A stretch of 64,000 nt of DNA from Demequina activiva (lineage in GTDB: Bacteria; Actinomycetota; Actinomycetes; Actinomycetales; Demequinaceae): contig NZ_BONR01000001.1 of assembly GCF_016862815.1 (NCBI RefSeq), positions 682,001 through 746,000 on the forward strand. Reading direction: 5' to 3'. How positions within the stretch are numbered: position 1 is the stretch's first letter; each line of letters begins with the position of its first letter. Shown here in pieces: positions 17,108 through 24,620 of this stretch. The translations under genes were made by a program, and so were the position numbers. The notes under the pieces were generated by a model. It worked only from the letters and a program-made list of their open reading frames with translations. It was not told the origin of the DNA and ran no database searches.

Positions 17108-18343
17108 TCAGGACCGGGAGTCCTCGACCAGGCGGGCGTACCAGCCCGCGGACGGCTTGGGAGTGCGCGCGAACGTCACGAGGTCGACCTCGTGGAGGCC
17201 GAACTTCGGGCCGAACCCGTGGAGCCACTCGAAGTTGTCCAGCAGGCTCCAGGCGAAGAACCCGCGCACGTCCACACCGTCGTCCAACGCGGCGCGCACG
17301 GCCGCCAGCGAGCGCGAGTAGTACTCGATGCGGTCGTCGTCGTCCTCGGTCGCGATCCCGTTCTCCGTCACGATCACCGGCACGCCCGTCACCTCAGCCG
17401 CGCGACGCACGGACTGGCCCAGTGCCTCGGGCGTGAAGGACCACCCGATCTGCGTGCGCCGCCACGACTCCGGCACCTCGAGGGTCTCGCCGCGCGAGTC
17501 CAGGTGCATCTCGAAGTAGGTCTGGACGCCCACGTAGTCGTCACCCTTCGCCGTCTCCAGGTAGGCGTCGAGCCGGGCCCACGGATTGAAGGCGACCAGG
17601 GCATCGGCATCCCACTGGTCGTAGCGCAGACCGTCGGACTCGACGTCGTCGTCGGGGTGCACGATCACGTCCGGCAGCGCGATCGTGAGGCCCACCGGGA
17701 ACTCGCCCGGGCCCGCCTTCAGCACCTCGCGGGCCCGCTCGTGGGCCGCGACGATGGTGCGCTGGGCGGCCTCGTAGACCGCGCGGTCCCCGGTGATCCC
17801 GGGCGGGAACGTGCCGGAGTAGTAGCCGCCGGCGTCCACGACGTTGGGCTCGTTGAACGTGGCCGCCATGTCGATGTGGTCGCCCAGGTGCTGCACCACG
17901 ATGTCCGCGTAGCGAGCGAACCAGGCGACCATCCGCTCATCCGCCCAGCCGCCCGCATCGGCCGCCCACAGGGGCGTGGTGAAGTGGTGCAGGGTCACCG
18001 AGGTCTTCAGGCCCATCTCGTGAGCGGCGACCATCATCTCGCGATAGTGCTCGAGCGCGACCAGCGAGAACTCGCCCTCCGCAGGCTCGATGCGGCTCCA
18101 CTCGAGCGAGAAGCGGTACGCGTCCAGTCCCATGCGCTGCACCAGCTGAAGGTCCTCGAGCCAGCGGTTCCAGGAGTCGCACGCGTCCCCGCTGGACTCC
18201 TTCGCCGGGCTGCCGGGCGCATGCTCCAAGCGCCACCAGTCGTTGTTGACGTTGCCGCCCTCGATCTGGTGCGAGGCCGTCGCGGTGCCCCACATCCAGC
18301 CCTCGGGGACGGGGCCGAACATGGTCATCGGGATCTCGGGCAT
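17108..18343 (-). CDS. GH1 family beta-glucosidase
   Basis: The 411-residue TIM-barrel glycosidase has the GH1 N-terminal motif FGPVPEGWMWGTATASHQIEG (residues about 9-29), the acid/base Glu in TFNEPNV near 163-169, and the nucleophile Glu in VIVTENGIAT near 320-329. It has no signal peptide, so it should split imported beta-linked disaccharides such as cellobiose in the cytosol. AAGGAG lies 8 bases before the ATG. The substrate could also be another beta-glycoside. It heads an operon with the RidA gene. Confidence 0.92.
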   Translation of the reverse strand: MPEIPMTMFGPVPEGWMWGTATASHQIEGGNVNNDWWRLEHAPGSPAKESSGDACDSWNRWLEDLQLVQRMGLDAYRFSLEWSRIEPAEGEFSLVALEHYREMMVAAHEMGLKTSVTLHHFTTPLWAADAGGWADERMVAWFARYADIVVQHLGDHIDMAATFNEPNVVDAGGYYSGTFPPGITGDRAVYEAAQRTIVAAHERAREVLKAGPGEFPVGLTIALPDVIVHPDDDVESDGLRYDQWDADALVAFNPWARLDAYLETAKGDDYVGVQTYFEMHLDSRGETLEVPESWRRTQIGWSFTPEALGQSVRRAAEVTGVPVIVTENGIATEDDDDRIEYYSRSLAAVRAALDDGVDVRGFFAWSLLDNFEWLHGFGPKFGLHEVDLVTFARTPKPSAGWYARLVEDSRS

Positions 18344-18364
18344 CAGCAGGCTCCTTCGCGCGCG

Positions 18365-18378
18365 GGGGGATGCTCCCA
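18365..18378. promoter_or_regulatory. Candidate CelR-like operator before the beta-glucosidase gene
   Basis: On the minus strand the sequence is TGGGAGCATCCCCC, matching 10 of 14 bases of the known actinobacterial CelR site TGGGAGCGCTCCCA. It overlaps the expected transcription start, just after a TAGGCT -10-like hexamer, and is about 22 bases before the ATG. No CelR gene is in the window. Confidence 0.35.
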
Positions 18379-18555
18379 GCCTAGGCGCGGGCTCCTGTGA
18401 GCGCCCGCCCGACAGTTCGACACCATCGCGGGGCGACCCGCCGGCGATCGGGGGTGCACCCCGCCGTGCATCGGGGGGGCGCGACGCAGATTGGTTCGCA
18501 CTGTCGGGAGGAGGCCCGCGCAGGGCGCCCGGGACTCGGCACGTAGGCTGGCCGG

Positions 18556-18771
18556 ATGGAACCGTTCAGCATGACGCTCGGCACTCAGGTCAAGGCCTTC
18601 CACCTCGAGGACAACGACGCGACCGTGGTCATCACCACCACGGACACCGCCCACCCCGAGCGCCCCGCGCACGTCGGCTACGAGAGCTGCGAGAACGAAT
18701 CCGAGTCGCAGGCGGTGGTGCAGAAGTTCGTGTTCGACCTGCAGCGTCAGGGCTGGGAGATGTCCGAGTAG
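18556..18771 (+). CDS. Small hypothetical protein
   Basis: A 71-residue acidic, soluble protein (start MEPFSMTLGTQVKAFHLED, end LQRQGWEMSE). I do not recognise it. Coding potential is supported by actinobacterial codon use and by TAGGCT ending 6 bases before the ATG, the same leaderless spacing seen in neighbouring genes. It has no membrane segment and a single Cys. It ends 20 bases before the convergent metallopeptidase gene. Confidence 0.55.
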   Translation: MEPFSMTLGTQVKAFHLEDNDATVVITTTDTAHPERPAHVGYESCENESESQAVVQKFVFDLQRQGWEMSE

Positions 18772-18791
18772 CAGTCGGCGGCCGGGACTCG

Positions 18792-19145
18792 TCAGCCCCA
18801 GCCCAGCTCGTGCAGGCGCTCGTCGTCGATCCCGAAGTGGTGCGCGATCTCGTGCACCACCGTGATGGCGACCTCGTCGCGCACATGCTCCGCGTCCTCG
18901 CACACTCGCAGCGTCGGGTTCATGTAGATGAAGATGCGGTCCGGGAGGTCGCCCATCCCCCATTCGCTGCCACGGTCGGTGAGCGCCACGCCGTCGTACA
19001 GCCCCAGCAGGTCCGGGTCGCCCTCGGGAGCGTCGTCCTCGATCAGGATCACCACGTTGTCGACCAGCCCGAGCAGATCCTCCGGGATCGAGTCGATCGC
19101 GTCGTCGACGGCCTCCTCGAAGTCCTCGCGCGTCATCTCGACCAT
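18792..19145 (-). CDS. Metallopeptidase family (zincin-like) protein
   Basis: The 117-residue protein carries the zinc protease motif HEIAHHFGIDDERLHELGW near its C-terminus: an HExxH pair of zinc ligands followed by Asp as likely third ligand. The N-terminal half matches the small cytosolic minimal-zincin family of actinobacteria (DIFIYMNPT-like strand, here RIFIYMNPTLR). Targets are unknown. The ATG at 19145 is favoured because GACAAT ends 7 bases upstream; an ATG at 19154 is also in frame but overlaps that hexamer. Confidence 0.8.
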   Translation of the reverse strand: MVEMTREDFEEAVDDAIDSIPEDLLGLVDNVVILIEDDAPEGDPDLLGLYDGVALTDRGSEWGMGDLPDRIFIYMNPTLRVCEDAEHVRDEVAITVVHEIAHHFGIDDERLHELGWG

Positions 19146-19246
19146 GCGCACCATTGTCTCCGAGCCGCCCGGACTTGGAGAACGGCAGGCGCGCCCCGTA
19201 CGATGGTGCCCGTCCTTGACGCTCGGACGTTCGGGCGTCAGACGGC

Positions 19247-19319
19247 GCCCTCATCGTCTAGCGGCCTAGGACGCCGCCCTTTCACGGCGGTAGCACGGGT
19301 TCGAATCCCGTTGGGGGTA
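19247..19319 (+). tRNA. tRNA-Glu (TTC)
   Basis: A 73-base cloverleaf: acceptor GCCCTCA pairs with TGGGGGT (including G-T pairs), the anticodon arm is CCGCC-CTTTCAC-GGCGG with anticodon TTC at 19281-19283, and the T arm is CGGGTTCGAATCCCG. CCA is not encoded. It heads a three-tRNA cluster. Confidence 0.95.
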
Positions 19320-19385
19320 CGACACACCACCGAGGATGGTCTACAATCTTCTTCGGCCCACTTCTCGCGAGGTGGATCACAGCAA

Positions 19386-19459
19386 GGCCCTGTGGCGCAG
19401 TTGGTTAGCGCGCCGCCCTGTCACGGCGGAGGTCGCGGGTTCAAGTCCCGTCAGGGTCG
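19386..19459 (+). tRNA. tRNA-Asp (GTC)
   Basis: A 74-base cloverleaf: acceptor GGCCCTG with CAGGGTC, anticodon arm CCGCC-CTGTCAC-GGCGG with GTC at 19420-19422, T arm CGGGTTCAAGTCCCG, discriminator G. CCA is not encoded. A strong hairpin follows 8 bases later. Confidence 0.95.
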
Positions 19460-19467
19460 CGAGTGGC

Positions 19468-19493
19468 GATGCCCCTTGTTCGCAAGGGGCATC
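19468..19493 (+). terminator. TTCG-loop hairpin after tRNA-Asp
   Basis: GATGCCCCTTG (19468-19478) pairs perfectly with CAAGGGGCATC (19483-19493) around a TTCG tetraloop. It probably ends or attenuates transcription of the tRNA-Glu/Asp unit before tRNA-Phe. Confidence 0.75.
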
Positions 19494-19519
19494 GTGCTTA
19501 CTGTGGGTGACACCCACAA

Positions 19520-19592
19520 GGCTCTGTAGCTCAGTTGGTAGAGCGTTCGACTGAAAATCGAAAGGTCACCGGATCGACGCCGGTCGGAGCCA
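19520..19592 (+). tRNA. tRNA-Phe (GAA)
   Basis: A 73-base cloverleaf: acceptor GGCTCTG with CGGAGCC, D arm GTAGCTCAGTTGGTAGAGC, anticodon arm TTCGA-CTGAAAA-TCGAA with GAA at 19553-19555. The T arm reads CCGGATCGACGCCGG, with ATCGACG in the loop in place of the usual TTCRANN. It stands alone after the hairpin. Confidence 0.93.
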
Positions 19593-19655
19593 CTTCATGC
19601 AAGGCCCTCGCTGCGGCGGGGGCTTCTTGCTTTCTCCACTGCGTAGAGTCCCTTC

Positions 19656-20546
19656 ATGGAGCCGATGCGCCTGCACGAAGCGCAGATCGACGTGCCCGAC
19701 GCGCTGGTCGCCTCCCTGGTCCGCAGCCAGTGCCCGCAGTGGGCGCACCTGCCCCAGCGGCGTCTCGACCACGATGGCACCATCCATCGCGTGCACCTGC
19801 TGGGGGACGATGCGGTGGTCCGGGTCCCGATCATCGACTGGGCCGGCGATGAGGCCGGAGACGACGCCCGTCGTCTGCCCGTCCTCGCGGCGGCGCTCAG
19901 GCCGGCTGGCATCGCCGTGCCGGAGCTGCTGTTCCGCGGCGAGCCGGGCGAGGGCATGCCCTGGACCTGGGGCATCTGGTCGCGCCTTCCGGGTCGTCAC
20001 CCACAGCCGGGCGACCCCCACGACGAGGCCGCCGTCGCGCGGGGCATCGCCGACGCGCTGGACGCCGTCGGCACGGTGACGCTCGATTGGGCGCCCGCTC
20101 CGGATCCGACCTTCTTCAGCCGCGACGATGGCACGCGCGACAAGGTGGTCGCGCTCGGGTCCCCCGCGGCCCTGGCCGCCTGGGATGCCGCGAGGGATCC
20201 CGGACCCGACGAACCGCCGCAGTGGATCCATGGCGACCTCATGCCGGGAAACCTCCTGCTGGAGGGCGAGGGCGCATCGGCCCGACTCACCGGCATCCTC
20301 GACTGGGGGGCGTCCGGCCGTGGCGACCGCGGCTTCGATCTGCTCGCCGCCTGGACGTGCATGGGGGCCGGCGCGCGTGCCCTGCTCCTCGACGCGACGC
20401 ACGCGACCGAGCCTCAGATCGCCCGAGCACGTGCCTACGCCGTGCGCAAGGCGGCGTGGGGAATCGAGTACTACGAGCGCACCCTGCCCGGCTTCGCCCA
20501 GCAGCTGCGCTGGGCGCTCGCCCAGGTGGTCGCGGACTATTCCTGA
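19656..20546 (+). CDS. APH/ChoK-like phosphotransferase family protein
   Basis: This 296-residue kinase has the catalytic loop HGDLMPGNLL (residues about 193-202) and the metal-binding ILDWG near 216-220, as in the aminoglycoside phosphotransferase superfamily. The substrate is not evident; most actinobacterial members of this type act on metabolites and are not resistance enzymes. TAGAGT ends 6 bases before the ATG at 19656, supporting a leaderless start. An ATG 12 bases downstream is also in frame. Confidence 0.85.
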   Translation: MEPMRLHEAQIDVPDALVASLVRSQCPQWAHLPQRRLDHDGTIHRVHLLGDDAVVRVPIIDWAGDEAGDDARRLPVLAAALRPAGIAVPELLFRGEPGEGMPWTWGIWSRLPGRHPQPGDPHDEAAVARGIADALDAVGTVTLDWAPAPDPTFFSRDDGTRDKVVALGSPAALAAWDAARDPGPDEPPQWIHGDLMPGNLLLEGEGASARLTGILDWGASGRGDRGFDLLAAWTCMGAGARALLLDATHATEPQIARARAYAVRKAAWGIEYYERTLPGFAQQLRWALAQVVADYS

Positions 20547-20614
20547 CCGTTCACGCGTTTGCGCAGGTGTGCCGATAGACGATGTACTAGGAGCACGCCA
20601 TCCAGGGAGGAACC

Positions 20615-20986
20615 ATGAGCTCGAACTACGGCAAGATGTTCGCCAACGCGATTCTGGGGGCGGTCGCTGGTCAGTGGATCGCGACCATCAAGTCCGAGGT
20701 CGAGGTCGCCAAGATCGAGATCAAGTACAAGAGCCAGCGCCTGGGCATCGGCGCTGCGCTGGTCGCAGCGGCCGCAGTGCTCGCGTTCTTCATGACCGGC
20801 GTGCTGATCACCGCGGCCGTGCTGGGCTTCTCGAACGTGATGGAGCCGTGGGGCGCCGCCCTCCTGGTGGCTGGCATCATCCTGGTGTTCGTCCTCATCT
20901 TCGGCTTGATCGGCATGAGCCTCATCAAGAAGAACAAGGACCTGTTCCCGAGCGCCTCGATCGAGCGGATCAAGGACAGGATGTAG
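20615..20986 (+). CDS. Phage_holin_3_6 family membrane protein
   Basis: The 123-residue protein has two strong membrane segments (about residues 46-70 and 80-105) flanked by an amphipathic, charged N-terminal region (IKSEVEVAKIEIKYKSQRLG) and a basic C-terminus. This matches the actinobacterial family labelled phage holin 3_6 (formerly DUF1469), which is chromosomal and not evidence of a prophage. AGGGAGGAACC precedes the ATG. Function unknown. Confidence 0.75.
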   Translation: MSSNYGKMFANAILGAVAGQWIATIKSEVEVAKIEIKYKSQRLGIGAALVAAAAVLAFFMTGVLITAAVLGFSNVMEPWGAALLVAGIILVFVLIFGLIGMSLIKKNKDLFPSASIERIKDRM

Positions 20987-20995
20987 CCCTGTCGC

Positions 20996-21937
20996 TCACG
21001 CCGGGGAGCCCTTGAGCTCCTGCATCACCTCTGGCCGCGGCCTCGGCTTGCGCTGGGCCAGCCAGACTCCCGTCAGCACGACCGCGGCGCCCACGGGCTC
21101 GTACCAGTGGAGCTTCTCCCCCAGCACGAGCACTCCGAGCACCGTGGCCACCACCGGGACCACGTAGGTGACCGACGCAGCGGTGGTCGCCCCCGCGGTC
21201 CTGACGATCTTCCAGAACCACACGTACGCGAAGCTCGTCCCGGTCACTCCCAGCGCGATGAGCGCCCACATCGACCAGGAGTCGAGCGCGACGGCGCCGT
21301 CACCTGGAGCGGGCGCGCCAAGCGCGAATGGCGCGACGATCAGCACGGACAGCGAGATCTGCGTCGCGGACAGCACCACGGGCGACTCCTGCACGCGGTT
21401 CAGCAGCACCCGCGACAGGGTGGACCCGATCCCGTAGCAGGCCGTCGCGCCCAGCATGAAGGCCACTCCCAGTGCGGGGAAGTCGTCCACCTGCCACGCG
21501 CCCACCAGGATCGCGATCCCGAACGCGCCCAGCACCAGACCCACCAGCTGCGCCCGGCTCACCCGCTCGGTGGGGATCAGCAGGGCCACGAACAGCGCCG
21601 TCCACAGGGGCGTGGTGGCGTTGAGCAGGCTCGCCAGGATCGACGTGATGTGCTGCTGGGCGAGCGGGATCAGGATCAACGGGATGCCGGACAGGAAGGC
21701 GCCCACGAGGCCCAGCGCCAGTACCGAGCGCCACGTGAGGCGCGGGAGGCGCCGCATGGCGAGCACCATCGCCATCAGCACCGCCGCGCCGAACAGCAGC
21801 CGACCCAGCGCCACCTGGGCGGGCGCGAAGGAGCGCAGCGCGACCTCGATGAACAGGAAGCTCGATCCCCACGCGGCGGACACTCCCAGGAAGTACGGCA
21901 GCCAGGCGCGCAGCGGCACATCGGCCAGCGGGCTCAC
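20996..21937 (-). CDS. DMT superfamily (EamA) transporter
   Basis: A 313-residue protein with about ten membrane segments arranged as two EamA repeats (residues about 8-140 and 150-295). The second repeat ends in VLVLGEKLHWYEPVGAAVVLTG, a typical EamA closing motif. It is likely an exporter of a small metabolite or amino acid. The GTG at 21937 overlaps the ogt stop as GTGA, so the two are translationally coupled; a functional link is not apparent. Confidence 0.85.
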   Translation of the reverse strand: MSPLADVPLRAWLPYFLGVSAAWGSSFLFIEVALRSFAPAQVALGRLLFGAAVLMAMVLAMRRLPRLTWRSVLALGLVGAFLSGIPLILIPLAQQHITSILASLLNATTPLWTALFVALLIPTERVSRAQLVGLVLGAFGIAILVGAWQVDDFPALGVAFMLGATACYGIGSTLSRVLLNRVQESPVVLSATQISLSVLIVAPFALGAPAPGDGAVALDSWSMWALIALGVTGTSFAYVWFWKIVRTAGATTAASVTYVVPVVATVLGVLVLGEKLHWYEPVGAAVVLTGVWLAQRKPRPRPEVMQELKGSPA

Positions 21938-22500
21938 CCGTCACTCCCCACGAGGGCGACGCGCGAGCCCTCGGTGATGGGAGCATCGGTCACCCGCACG
22001 CCCTCGTGGGCGAGCAGCGCCGCCTTGATGCCAGGGCCGCCGAATCCGTAGCTTCCCAGGCGCCCGCCGGATGCGATCACGCGGTGGCACGGAACGAACA
22101 GTCCCACGGCGTTGCGCGCGCACGCCGTGCCCGCGGCCCGCATCGCTCGTGGCCTGCCGGCCATCTGCGCGAGCTCTTGGTAGGACACCACCTCGCCGGC
22201 GGGAACGGTGCGCAGATGCTCCCAGACCTCGACGAAGAACGGGCTGCCCATCAGCGCGACCGGCACCGTGGTGATGGCGTCGCCTCCATCGGCGAGCCAC
22301 GACTCGACCGCCTCCGCGATCGACGCGACCGGTGCGTCGGTCATGTCCGCATGGACGAGCTCGCGCGGCAGCTGCGCGACCACCTCCCTCAGCGGGCTGA
22401 AGCCAGCGGCCCGCACCGTCGCATCGGCTGTGGTGGCGAGGACGTTGAGCTCGCCGAAGGGCGTGTCGAAGCCCATCGCGGACAGCGTGGCGGGCGGCAT
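21934..22500 (-). CDS. ogt: Methylated-DNA--protein-cysteine methyltransferase
   Basis: The 188-residue protein repairs O6-alkylguanine by moving the alkyl group to its own Cys. The active site FVPCHRVIASGG lies near residues 136-147 and the helix-turn-helix region with the Arg finger (GRPRAMRAAGTA) just before it. TACCCT ends 6 bases before the ATG at 22500, indicating a leaderless transcript. A DMT transporter gene overlaps its 3' end. Confidence 0.9.
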   Translation of the reverse strand: MPPATLSAMGFDTPFGELNVLATTADATVRAAGFSPLREVVAQLPRELVHADMTDAPVASIAEAVESWLADGGDAITTVPVALMGSPFFVEVWEHLRTVPAGEVVSYQELAQMAGRPRAMRAAGTACARNAVGLFVPCHRVIASGGRLGSYGFGGPGIKAALLAHEGVRVTDAPITEGSRVALVGSDG

Positions 22501-22590
22501 ACGACCAGGGTACGGCGCGCATCAGCCGATGCGGCCTGCCACCGGCGTGCCGACTGGCACCTTTCTTCAGGGGCCGGAGAGAGAAGCAAA

Positions 22591-22624
22591 GCGGCCCCCG
22601 CTCCCCGAAGGGGGCGAGGGCCGC
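22591..22624 (-). terminator. Hairpin terminator of bldC
   Basis: GCGGCCCCCGCTCCCC pairs with GGGGCGAGGGCCGC-type sequence around GAAG, giving a roughly 14-bp stem with minor mismatches. On the minus strand it follows the bldC stop by about 32 bases and is followed by TTTGCTTCTC. Confidence 0.7.
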
Positions 22625-22656
22625 GACCAGCGTCAGTGCGGGGAAGAGCGGGAGTG

Positions 22657-22863
22657 CTACGGGCGGCGCTGCTCCTGCGCGTCCGCGAGGAGGGCCTGGA
22701 CCTCTGCCTCGCGGAAGCGGCGGTGGCCGCCCAGGGTGCGAATGGAGGACAGCTTGCCGACCTTCGCCCAGCGCGTCACGGTCTTCGGGTCCACCCGAAA
22801 GATCGCAGCAACCTCGCTCGGCGTCAGCAGCTTCTCCGGCTCCTGGACAGTGTCAGCCATCAT
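22657..22863 (-). CDS. bldC: BldC family DNA-binding regulator
   Basis: This 68-residue protein is almost entirely the BldC winged helix-turn-helix: LLTPSEVAAIFRVDPKTVTR followed by WAKVGKLSSIRTLGGHRRFREAEV (residues about 13-57). In Streptomyces BldC binds direct repeats cooperatively and delays development; in non-sporulating relatives its regulon is unknown. Two adjacent ATGs (22863 and 22860) are possible starts. It is divergent from the DUF3073 gene across 236 bp, and a hairpin terminator follows. Confidence 0.93.
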   Translation of the reverse strand: MMADTVQEPEKLLTPSEVAAIFRVDPKTVTRWAKVGKLSSIRTLGGHRRFREAEVQALLADAQEQRRP

Positions 22864-23099
22864 CTCTAGCTTCCTTCAGTTGAAGAAGACCCCTGAGTCG
22901 GGCCTCCGTTGACTGTTGAGAGGGGTGTCGTTCTCGGTTATGACGACGTTTGGTGTGAGATTTCCCCTTTTCTCCCGCTCATCTCCGCCTGGGAGGGACT
23001 CGCAACCACGTGCGGCGGCGTTGTAAAGTACGTGTCAGGACTCACCACGCAGGGCCCGCGAGACACGCGCGCCCGCGAAGTACCGGAAGGGACGGCGAC

Positions 23100-23297
23100 A
23101 TGGGGCGCGGCCGTCAGAAGGCTAAGGACGCGAAGATCGCGCGTCAGCTCAAGTACTCGAACCACGGGGCGGACCTCCGTGACCTCGAGCGCGAGCTCAT
23201 CAGTGGCGCGGAGCCGCACAGGCGCACGCCCGAGCCGGAGCCTGCCGTCGAGGAGTCCGACGAGTACGTCGACCGCTGGGCGGACGACGACCGCTAG
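23100..23297 (+). CDS. DUF3073 domain protein
   Basis: The 65-residue protein starts MGRGRQKAKDAKIARQLKYS, the diagnostic opening of the actinobacterial DUF3073 family, and ends in an acidic tail with EYVDRWADDDR. The basic N-terminus suggests nucleic-acid or ribosome contact, but no function is known. GGAAGGGA precedes the ATG. In many actinobacteria it sits, as here, between bldC and the purine genes. Confidence 0.88.
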   Translation: MGRGRQKAKDAKIARQLKYSNHGADLRDLERELISGAEPHRRTPEPEPAVEESDEYVDRWADDDR

Positions 23298-23406
23298 GCC
23301 GCTCCACCCTCTCGCCTGACACGGCGAGACCTGGGCCCTGGCATGCCCTGACGCCGCGTGCTCTGGAAGAGCACCCAGATGCCGGCGCCCACTCGAGCAG
23401 CCGCAT

Positions 23407-23475
23407 GCGCACGTCTCAGCCTTCGCGAGCGCGGTGACGTGCGCGCGGCAGACGCGCCTGCTGCGCAGCGCGTCT
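23407..23475. terminator. Two adjacent hairpins between convergent genes
   Basis: GCGCACGTC (23407-23415) pairs with GACGTGCGC (23436-23444), and AGACGCGC (23450-23457) pairs with GCGCGTCT (23468-23475). They lie between the convergent DUF3073 and purM genes, and probably terminate transcription from one or both sides. No T tracts follow. Confidence 0.5.
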
Positions 23476-23495
23476 CAGACGGGGCCGGGATGCCG

Positions 23496-24620
23496 TCAGG
23501 CGCGGTAGGCGCCCGTGAGATGCACGGCACCGCCCAGCACGCCCTTGGCGCCACGCACCGTGTCCGGCGAGGCCACCCGGCCGTCGTCCTCGGCGATCTC
23601 GCCCAGCACCCAGGCTGGCACGCCGGCAGCGCCGGATGCTGCGACCAGCGCGTCCGCATCCTCCGGCGCCACGATCGCGACCATTCCCACGCCCATGTTG
23701 AGCGTCGACTCGAGGTCGGACCACGGCACGGAGCCCGCGGCCTGCACCAGCGAGAACACGGACGGCAGCTCCCACGCGTCGCGTGCCACTGACGCGGCGA
23801 GGCCCGCAGGCATCACCCGCGCGACGTTCGCGGCGAGTCCGCCGCCGGTGACGTGCGAGAACGCACGCAGGCCCGGCACGGACGCGGCCAGCGAGACGCA
23901 CAGCTGCGCGTAGATCCGGGTGGGCTCGAGCAGCTCCTCGCCCACGGTGCGGCCCAGGTCCTCGAGATGGGTGTCGAGCGCCCAGCCCGCGTGCGACACC
24001 ACGCGACGCACCAGCGAGTAGCCGTTCGAGTGCAGGCCGGAGGAGGCCATCGCGACCACGACATCACCGTCGCGCACGCGATCGGGGCCCAGCAGCGCGG
24101 ACGCCTCGACCACGCCGATGGCCGCGCCGGCCACGTCGTAGTCGTCGGGCTCCATGACGCCGGGGTGCTCAGCCGTCTCGCCGCCCACCAGTGCAGTGCC
24201 TGCCATCTCGCAGCCTTCGGCGATGCCGCGCACGATGTCCGCGATGCGCTCCGGCACCACCTGGCCACACGCGATGTAGTCCGTCATCACCAGGGGCTTG
24301 GCGCCGCACACCACGATGTCGTCCACGACCATCGCGACCAGGTCCTGGCCGATGGTGTCGTGCACGTCCATCTGGCGTGCGATCACGATCTTGGTGCCCA
24401 CGCCGTCGGTGGAGGAGGCGAGAAGGGGCCGCTCGTAGGACTTCAGCGCGGATGCGTCGAACAGGCCCGCGAATGCACCGATCCCGCCCAGCACCTCGGG
24501 ACCATGGGTGCGCGCCACCGCGGACTTCATGAGCTCGACGGCCTTGTCGCCGGCCTCGGTGTCGACGCCGGCGGCGGCATACGTGATGGGCTCGGACGAG
24601 GGCGACGGCACAGGCGTCAC
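23496..24620 (-). CDS. purM: Phosphoribosylformylglycinamidine cyclo-ligase (AIR synthase)
   Basis: The 374-residue protein performs the fifth step of purine synthesis, closing the imidazole ring with ATP. Family features: TYAAAGVDTEAGDKAVELMK near residue 12, STDGVGTKI near 66, the glycine-rich GGETAEHPGVM near 145, and HVTGGGL near 255. The GTG at 24620 overlaps the purF stop as GTGA. It is the last gene of a three-gene unit. Confidence 0.94.
   Translation of the reverse strand: MTPVPSPSSEPITYAAAGVDTEAGDKAVELMKSAVARTHGPEVLGGIGAFAGLFDASALKSYERPLLASSTDGVGTKIVIARQMDVHDTIGQDLVAMVVDDIVVCGAKPLVMTDYIACGQVVPERIADIVRGIAEGCEMAGTALVGGETAEHPGVMEPDDYDVAGAAIGVVEASALLGPDRVRDGDVVVAMASSGLHSNGYSLVRRVVSHAGWALDTHLEDLGRTVGEELLEPTRIYAQLCVSLAASVPGLRAFSHVTGGGLAANVARVMPAGLAASVARDAWELPSVFSLVQAAGSVPWSDLESTLNMGVGMVAIVAPEDADALVAASGAAGVPAWVLGEIAEDDGRVASPDTVRGAKGVLGGAVHLTGAYRA

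Noticed and set aside
19656..20546. Aminoglycoside resistance gene
   Set aside because: The kinase motifs are shared with many metabolic phosphotransferases and no resistance-specific feature is visible.
20615..20986. Prophage remnant because of a holin-family protein
   Set aside because: This family is chromosomal in actinobacteria and no other phage gene is nearby.
22546..22570. CTGGCACCTTTCTTCAG, faintly like the element
   Set aside because: The similarity covers only the first 15 bases with mismatches, and no second half is present.
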